20,007 nt of DNA, taken from an uncultured Eubacteriales bacterium. Its GTDB lineage: Bacteria; Bacillota; Clostridia; Oscillospirales; Acutalibacteraceae. Position numbers and translations under genes: made by a program. Shown here in pieces: positions 14,083 to 20,007 of this stretch. Below the pieces are notes generated by a model that saw nothing but the letters and a program-made list of their open reading frames with translations, made no database searches and was not told the origin of the DNA. The first letter of the stretch is position 1. Every line of letters begins with the position of its first letter. Where the stretch lies: the NCBI GenBank assembly GCA_934486755.1, contig CAKSQT010000034.1, positions 1-20,007 of the forward strand, read 5' to 3'.

Positions 14083-15003
14083 ATGGACTACTACATAAAT
14101 CCGTCTGCGTTTTCTGCGGTTTTTACCGTTCCGAGCGCAATCGCCGACAAGCACTTAAAGCTCGCAAAGGGCGATCACATAAAAGTTATTCTGTTTATGT
14201 TCAAGAATATGTCAGAAGAGCTGTCTGTTGAAGATATTGTTTCGGGTACAGGCGTCGGGGAATACGACGTTAAGGAAGCCTTGCTTTATTGGGCGGATAC
14301 GGGTATTTTGCTCCCGAAATCGGGCGATATTCAATCGGCGGTTACAGATAACGCAAAAACCGTTACCGCAAAATCGGAAAAACCGACAAGAAGCGATATT
14401 GCAAAGCGCGGAAACGAAGACCCGAAAATCAAATATCTTTTACAGGAAACGCAGATAAAGTTCGGCAGAAGCCTTAAAACAAACGAAATAAGAACTCTTG
14501 TCTGGCTTTATGACGACGAGGGACTTGACGTTTCGCTTATACTGATGATAGTTCAGTTTGCGGTAAGCCACAACCGCGCGAATATACGTTTTATTGAATC
14601 AACCGCAGTTGATTGGATAAACAGGGGCGTTACCGACGTAGCGGTTGCCGACGCGGAGCTTAACCGCCTTGCCGAGGCGGGACAGGCTTGGAGCATAGTT
14701 CAGTCGGCATTCGGTATAGACAAGCGTATGCCGAGCAAAAAGGAGCAGGAGCTTGCCTACAAATGGATAGCCGAATGGCATATATCAAAAGAGCTTCTGC
14801 GCTGTGCTTATGACGCGTGCGTTGACGCAAAATCAAAATTTTCTATGCCGTATGTTGCGAAGATTATAGAAAATTGGCACGAAAAAGGTTACAAAACACC
14901 GAAAGATATTGAATCGGATGAAAAACCGAATTTAAAGAACGAAGACGGTTATGCCGCATACGACCTTGATTTATTTGAGAAGATGCTTAACTCAAAGGAC
15001 TGA
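14083..15003 (+). CDS. dnaD: DnaD-domain replication initiation protein
   Basis: A 306-residue protein with an N-terminal winged-helix-like part (MDYYINPSAFSAVFTVPSAI through about residue 80, ending in LLYWADTGILL) and two DnaD/DnaB C-terminal-type domains: about 115-190 (IKYLLQETQIKFGRSLKTNEIRTLVWLYDDEGLDVSLILMIVQFAV) and about 205-275 (IVQSAFGIDKRMPSKKEQELAYKWIAEWHISKELLRCAYD, then YVAKIIENWHEKGY). The double-domain layout is common in Clostridia. Such proteins remodel origin DNA and help recruit the helicase loader. ATG 14083 follows GAGGTG and lies downstream of the promoter; the frame is open further up but overlaps the promoter. It is first in an operon with a DnaC/DnaI-like ATPase 8 bases on, which supports a role in helicase loading at oriC or restart. 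Confidence 0.9.
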   Translation: MDYYINPSAFSAVFTVPSAIADKHLKLAKGDHIKVILFMFKNMSEELSVEDIVSGTGVGEYDVKEALLYWADTGILLPKSGDIQSAVTDNAKTVTAKSEKPTRSDIAKRGNEDPKIKYLLQETQIKFGRSLKTNEIRTLVWLYDDEGLDVSLILMIVQFAVSHNRANIRFIESTAVDWINRGVTDVAVADAELNRLAEAGQAWSIVQSAFGIDKRMPSKKEQELAYKWIAEWHISKELLRCAYDACVDAKSKFSMPYVAKIIENWHEKGYKTPKDIESDEKPNLKNEDGYAAYDLDLFEKMLNSKD

Positions 15004-15010
15004 TTAATAA

Positions 15011-15958
15011 ATGATAACCAAAGAGGAAGCCTATAAAAAGGCGTTTGAATTAAAAAAACAGCGTTTATCGGAAAACAAACGTACATACGAGACCCTACGC
15101 TCGGCGGCTTATTCGTCAAATCCCCGTCTTGCGGAAATTGACAGGGAGCTTTCGGGTATCGGCTCACTGCTTGTTTTAGGCAACGCCGAAAAGTTTAAGG
15201 AATTGAGAGAGAAATCGCAGGCGCTTGCCCTTGAAAAAAAGGTTTTGCTTGCCGAAGCCGGCATAGGCGAACTGCATTACGACTGTCGGCTGTGCAACGA
15301 TACAGGCTACATAAACGGCAAGATATGCTCCTGTGTAAAAAAATTGGCAAGTGAGATAACCGCCGCTGAATTTTCAAAGGATATGCCGCTTGATGAGTGC
15401 AGGTTCGACAATTTTGATTTAAAATTTTATTCCTCAACAAATGACAAAAACGGGAACAATCCGAAACGGCGTATGACCGCGATATACAAAACGTGTTTGG
15501 AATATGCCATGAATTTCGACCCGAAAAATTCAGGCAATCTTCTGTTTATGGGCTCGGCAGGTCTCGGAAAAACCCACCTTTCGCTTGCAATAGTTTCGGC
15601 TGTAATCGAAAAGGGATACAACCCCGTATACAGCTCGGCTGAAAATTTGAGTTCCGCCGCCGAAAAGGAAAAGTTCTCGGATAAAAACATCGGTTTTACC
15701 GACGAAGTTCTCGGCTGTGACCTACTTGTTATCGACGATTTGGGTGCGGAATTTTCCACCCCATTCAGCAAGGCTTTTTTATGCAACACCATAAACACCC
15801 GTATAATGTCAAAAAAACCTACCGTTATCAGCACAAACCTTTCTATGAAAGAAATAGAACAGCGCTACACCGCACGTTTATCGTCGCGCCTTATAGGGAG
15901 TTTTGACGCACGTCTGTTTCTCGGCAAGGATATACGGCAGCAAAAGTCGGTAATGTGA
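15011..15958 (+). CDS. dnaC: DnaC/DnaI-like helicase-loader ATPase
   Basis: A 315-residue AAA+ ATPase that loads the replicative helicase onto DNA. The N-terminal part is charged and helical and contains a zinc-binding cluster YDCRLCNDTGYINGKICSC (C92, C95, C106, C108), the feature of DnaI-type loaders. The AAA+ core shows Walker A GSAGLGKTH (181-189, K187), Walker B LLVIDDLGAEF (D242, D243), sensor 1 STN (274-276) and the arginine-rich RYTARLSSRLIGSF near the end. Length fits the DnaI group (about 310). It is translated right after dnaD with an AAAGGA site, and mnmG begins 19 bases later, so it is mid-operon. Whether to name it dnaC or dnaI is a convention; the loader assignment is confident. 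Confidence 0.9.
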   Translation: MITKEEAYKKAFELKKQRLSENKRTYETLRSAAYSSNPRLAEIDRELSGIGSLLVLGNAEKFKELREKSQALALEKKVLLAEAGIGELHYDCRLCNDTGYINGKICSCVKKLASEITAAEFSKDMPLDECRFDNFDLKFYSSTNDKNGNNPKRRMTAIYKTCLEYAMNFDPKNSGNLLFMGSAGLGKTHLSLAIVSAVIEKGYNPVYSSAENLSSAAEKEKFSDKNIGFTDEVLGCDLLVIDDLGAEFSTPFSKAFLCNTINTRIMSKKPTVISTNLSMKEIEQRYTARLSSRLIGSFDARLFLGKDIRQQKSVM

Positions 15959-15977
15959 TAATAAGGAAGGTAATTTT

Positions 15978-17846
15978 TTGGATATAAAGACATATACAGC
16001 CGAAAGCTATGACGTTGCCGTTATAGGCGGCGGTCACGCAGGAATTGAAGCAAGTCTTGCGGCGGCTCGGCTAAACTGCAAAACGGTTATGTTCACAATC
16101 AGTCTCGACTGGGTCGGAAATATGCCCTGCAACCCCTCAATAGGCGGAACGGCAAAGGGTCACCTTGTCCGCGAGATCGACGCATTGGGCGGCGAAATGG
16201 GCAAGGCGGCTGACAAAAACACCCTGCAAAGCCGTATGCTCAATCTCGGCAAGGGTCCCGCAGTTCATTCCCTGCGCGCGCAGATAGACCGAAGAAATTA
16301 CAGCGGCTATATGAAACACACCGTTGAAAAGCAAAAAAATCTAGATGTTAAACAGGCTGAAATAGTGGCTGTTGAAAAACGCAACGACGGCTGGCATTGC
16401 ATAACCAAGCTCGGCGCTGACTATTGCTGTTCGGCGGTAATTCTGGCGACGGGTACATTTTTGGGCGGACGCGTTTATGTCGGCGAAGTGAACTATGCAA
16501 GCGGACCCGACGGCAACTTCCCTGCCACATCACTGTCAGAGTCGCTTAAAAGCCTCGGTCTGCCGCTTAGAAGATTTAAAACGGGCACTCCCGCAAGGGT
16601 TGCAAGGGACAGTATTGATTACAGCGTTCTTGAAGTGCAGGCGGGCGACGAAACGGTAACGCCGTTCAGTTATTCAACCAAGACGCCCCCCGTAAATCAA
16701 GTAGTCTGTCACATAGCCTACACTAATGACGAAACCAAGCGCGTTATAACCGAAAATCTGCACCGTTCGCCGCTCTATTCGGGCGTAATTCACGGTGTGG
16801 GACCGAGGTATTGCCCGAGCATTGAAGACAAAATAGTCAGATTTGCGGACAAAAAGAGACATCAGCTATTCATTGAACCGTGCGGCGAAAACACCGAGGA
16901 AATGTATTTACAGGGAATGTCCTCCTCTCTGCCCGAGGAGGTTCAGATACAGTTTTACCGCACCATAAAGGGTCTTGAAAACGTAAAAATAATGCGCAAC
17001 GCCTACGCTATTGAGTATGACTGCATAGACCCGTTGGCGCTTGACGCGTCGCTTGAAATCAAGCAATGCTCAGGTCTTTTCGGAGCGGGGCAGTTTAACG
17101 GTTCATCAGGATACGAGGAGGCGGCGGCGCAGGGTCTTATTGCGGGAATAAACGCCGCAATGAATATAAAGGGTCAGCCTCCGCTCATTCTTTCACGCGC
17201 GTCATCATACATAGGCACACTTATTGACGACCTTGTTACAAAGGGCTGTTCGGACCCCTACCGAATGATGACTTCAAGGAGCGAATACCGTCTATTATTA
17301 AGGCAGGACAACGCTGACGAGCGCTTAATGCCGACAGGTCATTCAATAGGTCTTATTGATGATGAGGAATATGCGGAATTTACCGAACGCAGGCGCAAAA
17401 AGGAAGAAGAAATCACGCGCACGAAAAGCACGTTTATAGCACCGAGCAAGGAGCTTAACGAACTGCTTGAAAACGCGGGTACCGCGCCTATGAGTACGGG
17501 TATGCGGCTTTCAGACCTTATTAAGCGCCCGCAATTAAGCTACGATATGCTGTCCCCGTTTGATCCCGACAGACCTGAGCTTGAACGCAGTATACGCGAA
17601 AAGGTTGAGACCGAAATCAAATACGAGGGATACATTACACGCCAGCAGGCTCAGGTTGATGAGATGCTACGGCTTGAAAACAAATTGATACCTGACGATA
17701 TTGATTACAACAACGTATACGGTCTGCGGCTTGAAGCGGTTGAAAAGCTCTGCAAGATCCGCCCGAAAAATATAGGGCAGGCTTCGCGCATTTCTGGGGT
17801 CAGTCCCGCCGACGTTTCGGTGCTTATAATTTATCTTTCAAAATAA
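15978..17846 (+). CDS. mnmG: tRNA uridine-5-carboxymethylaminomethyl modification enzyme MnmG (GidA)
   Basis: A 622-residue FAD-binding protein that, with the GTPase MnmE, installs the (carboxymethyl)aminomethyl group on U34 of certain tRNAs. Evidence is the Rossmann GGGHAG (17-22), the hallmark GNMPCNPSIGGTAKGHL (48-63), the AADKNTLQSRMLNLGKGPAVHSLRAQIDRRNY block, the LFGAGQFNGSSGYEEAAAQGLIAGINA block and the normal C-terminal tRNA-binding helices ending PKNIGQASRISGVSPADVSVLI. Length is typical. The start codon is TTG at 15978, behind AAGGAAGG with a 7-base gap. Usually mnmG sits with mnmE, jag and rsmG near oriC; here it is the last gene of the dnaD-dnaC operon and ends at a terminator, with no mnmE or rsmG nearby. 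Confidence 0.97.
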   Translation: MDIKTYTAESYDVAVIGGGHAGIEASLAAARLNCKTVMFTISLDWVGNMPCNPSIGGTAKGHLVREIDALGGEMGKAADKNTLQSRMLNLGKGPAVHSLRAQIDRRNYSGYMKHTVEKQKNLDVKQAEIVAVEKRNDGWHCITKLGADYCCSAVILATGTFLGGRVYVGEVNYASGPDGNFPATSLSESLKSLGLPLRRFKTGTPARVARDSIDYSVLEVQAGDETVTPFSYSTKTPPVNQVVCHIAYTNDETKRVITENLHRSPLYSGVIHGVGPRYCPSIEDKIVRFADKKRHQLFIEPCGENTEEMYLQGMSSSLPEEVQIQFYRTIKGLENVKIMRNAYAIEYDCIDPLALDASLEIKQCSGLFGAGQFNGSSGYEEAAAQGLIAGINAAMNIKGQPPLILSRASSYIGTLIDDLVTKGCSDPYRMMTSRSEYRLLLRQDNADERLMPTGHSIGLIDDEEYAEFTERRRKKEEEITRTKSTFIAPSKELNELLENAGTAPMSTGMRLSDLIKRPQLSYDMLSPFDPDRPELERSIREKVETEIKYEGYITRQQAQVDEMLRLENKLIPDDIDYNNVYGLRLEAVEKLCKIRPKNIGQASRISGVSPADVSVLIIYLSK

Positions 17847-17848
17847 AT

Positions 17849-17871
17849 ATCCACCCGCAAAGCGGGTGGAT
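17849..17871. terminator. Terminator between mnmG and the convergent GNAT-like gene
   Basis: A 10-bp stem (ATCCACCCGC, loop AAA, complement to 17871) lies immediately after the mnmG stop and is followed by TTATTACTTTTT. On the minus strand ATATTTATTT follows, so it may serve both convergent units. Confidence 0.88.
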
Positions 17872-17874
17872 TTA

Positions 17875-18249
17875 TTACTTTTTACAGCTTTGACAGCCTT
17901 GAAACAGCCTATCTGTATCTATTGTTTTTTCTTTTGAATCCTTTACGAAGCCTAATTTATTCAACAGCTTTTCGCTCACGGTATTTTCATAAACCGCATT
18001 CATAATGCTTCTTTCTGCGCCGACGTGCAGTGTACTGCGGAGTATACCGTCCGCAAGCATTATGTCTTCTTCGGGAACGATAAGTTTGATTATCATTTTG
18101 TCCGCCGTCATATCAAAAAGGCAATAACCCTCTGTGATTTCACCGCATTTTGCCGCTACGCACTGAGAGTATTTACCGCATCTTAAACCGTTTTCGGCAA
18201 AAAGGTTTTCAACCGTCTTTCTGTCTTTAACAGGACCGAGAGTTATCAT
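17875..18249 (-). CDS. Small GNAT-like protein of unknown substrate
   Basis: A 124-residue protein whose second half resembles the C-terminal part of the GNAT acetyltransferase fold: a strand DKMIIKLIVPEE, a helix EEDIMLADGILRSTLHVGAERSIMNAVYEN and a closing helix-turn VSEKLLNKLGFVKDS, where LNKLGF is the typical GNAT ending. The N-terminal part carries GLRCGKYSQCVAAKCGE, cysteine-rich and not typical of the family, and the C-terminus is GCQSCKK with a CxxC. The usual acetyl-CoA-binding QxxGxG/A motif is not evident, so acetyltransferase activity is doubtful. It starts 2 bases after the rluB stop and is the last gene of the dacF-rluB operon. The fold call is moderate; the function is unknown. 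Confidence 0.6.
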   Translation of the reverse strand: MITLGPVKDRKTVENLFAENGLRCGKYSQCVAAKCGEITEGYCLFDMTADKMIIKLIVPEEDIMLADGILRSTLHVGAERSIMNAVYENTVSEKLLNKLGFVKDSKEKTIDTDRLFQGCQSCKK

Positions 18250-18251
18250 TT

Positions 18252-18965
18252 TCAGCTTAACCTCCGCATTTCTTTTTCGTTAAGCGGTCGCCATTTGCCC
18301 TGCGGCAGCATACCGAGCTTAACGCCCGATATTTCGGTTCTTTTAAGACGAATAACGTCTATATCTACCGCTTCGCACATACGGCGTATCTGGCGGTTTC
18401 TGCCCTCGCTTATTATGAAAATAAGAACGGTTCTGTCGCTCTTTCTCTCAGCGACAAAACAATCGCACGGCAGGGTCTTCCTGCCGTCAAGCACTATACC
18501 CTCGCGCAGCTTTATCAGTTTTTCATCGGTAACCTCGCCCTTTACCGTAACGCGGTAGGTCTTTTTGACCTGTTTTGACGGGTGGGTGAGGTTGTTGGCA
18601 AATTCGCCGTCGTTAGTCATTATAAGCAGACCCTCCGAATTGCGGTCGAGCCTGCCGACGGGGAACACCTTAACGCCGACGTCGGCGACCAACTCGCTGA
18701 CACAGCGGCGGTCCTTTTCATCGTGCATAGTTGTAACAAATCCGCGCGGTTTGTGCAGCATTATGTAAACCTTTTCGTTTACGCAAACTACGTTTTTTCC
18801 TCTTACCGTGACCTTATCGCGCTTGGGGTCAACCTTGTCGCCAAGCGACGCTATATGTCCGTTTACCTTTACCTTGCCGCCGCTTATAAGCTCCTCGGCT
18901 TTTCTTCTTGACGCCACGCCGCACTCCGAAAGGTGCTTTTGCAGACGTATTTTATTATCCTTCAT
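18252..18965 (-). CDS. rluB: 23S rRNA pseudouridine synthase, RluB/RsuA family
   Basis: A 237-residue enzyme. The N-terminal S4 RNA-binding domain spans about 6-55 (IRLQKHLSECGVASRRKAEELISGGKVKVNG). The catalytic domain shows VYIMLHKPRGFVTT, VFPVGRLDRNSEGLLIMTNDGE with catalytic D107, YRVTVKGEVTDEKL, and the closing EGRNRQIRRMCEAVD and RTEISGVKLGMLPQGKWRPL. This set is typical of the RluB/RluE/RluF/RsuA family; in Firmicutes the member next to dacF is usually the RluB type, modifying U2605 of 23S rRNA (E. coli numbering). ATG 18965 follows GGAG with a 6-base gap. It begins 9 bases after the dacF-type stop and is followed directly by the GNAT-like gene, so all three are co-transcribed. Confidence 0.93.
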   Translation of the reverse strand: MKDNKIRLQKHLSECGVASRRKAEELISGGKVKVNGHIASLGDKVDPKRDKVTVRGKNVVCVNEKVYIMLHKPRGFVTTMHDEKDRRCVSELVADVGVKVFPVGRLDRNSEGLLIMTNDGEFANNLTHPSKQVKKTYRVTVKGEVTDEKLIKLREGIVLDGRKTLPCDCFVAERKSDRTVLIFIISEGRNRQIRRMCEAVDIDVIRLKRTEISGVKLGMLPQGKWRPLNEKEMRRLS

Positions 18966-18974
18966 TCCTGTCTC

Positions 18975-20007
18975 CTACCGAATACTTTTCAATATAGTTA
19001 AAAAATTTAAAGTTATCTCTTTTAATGGCATTTTCTTTTGTGTTTTAATATCAATATCGCAGTCGGAAATTATATCAGATTTCCCGACGGCGGTATCCCC
19101 GCTGAAATATTCAATTTCACCTATAACATCGCCGCTTTTAACGGGAGCATAAATAAATTTCGGCAGTTTTATCTGACCGTTTATTTCCGCGTCGCTTACG
19201 GTATTTACGATGTACGGTTCAAGTTCTATTTTTAATTCATTGCTTTTTCCGTTTATCACAGGAACGCGCAGTTCCCCGTCATACTTATAATCCGTTTGAT
19301 GTATAGCGTTAAGTCCGCTTTCAAGAAGCTGTTCGTGATCCTTCCAATCGTTCGGGTCGTTAAGGGTGACGGCTATTACAAGCTTGCCGTCACGCCTTGC
19401 GGCGGACACAAGGCATCTGCCCGATTTTTTGGTAAATCCCGTTTTAACGCCCACCGCACCGTCAAAGTATTTAAGCAGTCGGTTATGATTTGACAGCGAG
19501 CGCCGATACGGAGGATTTCCGTAATTCAAAACAGCCGAGGCGGACGAAGCCGCTTTCGCAAATTCCTCGTTTTTCATAGCGTTCATCGCTATTATCGCAA
19601 GTTCTTTGGCAGTTGTATAATGCCCATCGGCATCAAGCCCCGATGGGGTAACAAAATGAGTATCTTTCAGACCCATTTCCTCGGCGCGTTTATTCATCAT
19701 TTCAACAAATCCGCCAACCGAGCCGCCTATTGTTATCGCTGTGACATTTGCCGCGTCGTTACCCGACGCCAGCATCATACCGTAGAGCAGATCGTGCAAT
19801 GTGACCTTATCCCCCGCGAGCAGACCCATGGAAGAGCCCTCAACTTTAAGCATATCGGCGCTTACGGTTATTTCCCTGTCAAAATCGCCGTGTTCGCACA
19901 AAAGCAGAGCCGTCATTATTTTGGTTGTACTCGCCATAGGAAGCCGTGTATCCCCGTTTGAAGACTCTATCAGTTCGCCGTTATCGCCGTTAATTACAGT
20001 GTAAGCC
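18975..20007 (-). CDS. dacF: D-alanyl-D-alanine carboxypeptidase, DacF/PBP5 type (N-terminus outside window)
   Basis: The frame stays open to the window edge, giving about 343 residues and lacking the signal peptide. The edge codes for AYTVINGDNGELIESSNGDTR, then LPMASTTKIMTALLL, where STTK is the active-site SxxK. The other penicillin-binding motifs follow: SGN in MMLASGNDAANV and KTG in AVGVKTGFTKKSGRCLVSA. A C-terminal beta-rich PBP5-type domain comes next (LRVPVINGKSNELKIELE, then KFIYAPVKSGDVIGEIEYF), ending in KKMPLKEITLNFLTILKSIR, which could lie along the membrane. The enzyme removes the terminal D-Ala from peptidoglycan stem pentapeptides outside the cell. It is first of the visible genes in an operon with rluB, an arrangement familiar in Firmicutes. 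Confidence 0.93.
   Translation of the reverse strand, partial: AYTVINGDNGELIESSNGDTRLPMASTTKIMTALLLCEHGDFDREITVSADMLKVEGSSMGLLAGDKVTLHDLLYGMMLASGNDAANVTAITIGGSVGGFVEMMNKRAEEMGLKDTHFVTPSGLDADGHYTTAKELAIIAMNAMKNEEFAKAASSASAVLNYGNPPYRRSLSNHNRLLKYFDGAVGVKTGFTKKSGRCLVSAARRDGKLVIAVTLNDPNDWKDHEQLLESGLNAIHQTDYKYDGELRVPVINGKSNELKIELEPYIVNTVSDAEINGQIKLPKFIYAPVKSGDVIGEIEYFSGDTAVGKSDIISDCDIDIKTQKKMPLKEITLNFLTILKSIR

Noticed and set aside
1..20007. tRNA, rRNA, CRISPR or insertion sequence
   Set aside because: No cloverleaf-like block, regularly spaced repeat array, transposase motif or flanking target duplication was seen on reading both strands.

Overview
The window looks like chromosome from a low-to-moderate GC Firmicute of the class Clostridia, probably a gut Oscillospirales/Ruminococcaceae-type organism. 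The reasons are a DapL-type lysine/diaminopimelate route, a DnaD plus DnaI/DnaC-like helicase-loading pair, an Mfd-Pth pair next to a PrsA/SurA-like lipoprotein, a YitT-family membrane protein, strong AGGAGG-type ribosome binding sites, and GTG and TTG starts. The genus is inference. I saw no rRNA, tRNA, CRISPR array, transposase or phage gene.

Layout. 1-1357 (+): the tail of an unrecognised gene, then dapL. 1461-1924 (-) and 2031-2234 (+): a small AT-rich island in which a two-gene operon of tiny unknown proteins is transcribed divergently from a small Cro/C1-type HTH protein. The two share a 106-bp control region that holds a consensus SigA promoter and a dyad symmetry over both -35 boxes. 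2339-7733: a carbohydrate locus, with araC-type regulator then GH38-like alpha-mannosidase on the minus strand, and a mannonate dehydratase-like gene plus a small cupin on the plus strand. 7818-9844 (-): a YitT-family membrane protein and a SurA/PrsA-like lipoprotein. 9922-13947 (-): pth then mfd. 14083-17846 (+): dnaD, a dnaC/dnaI-like ATPase and mnmG. 17875-20007 (-): dacF-type D-Ala-D-Ala carboxypeptidase (N-terminus off the window), rluB and a small GNAT-like protein.

The housekeeping blocks cover cell wall (DapL supplies meso-DAP/lysine precursors, DacF trims peptidoglycan stem peptides), DNA replication and repair (DnaD/DnaI loading, Mfd), translation quality (Pth, MnmG, RluB) and envelope protein folding. 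The accessory parts are the sugar locus and the 1.4-2.3 kb island. Convergent transcription units are separated by long, nearly perfect hairpins with T-tracts on both sides, so most units appear insulated in both directions. No gene-free stretch exceeds 300 bases; the longest are the control regions at 1925-2030 and 6292-6429.

The best candidate for something undescribed is the divergent HTH/two-small-protein island. The second is the sugar locus, which pairs an apparently intact cytoplasmic GH38-like enzyme with a mannonate dehydratase-like enzyme and a cupin, with no transporter or other hexuronate-pathway gene nearby.
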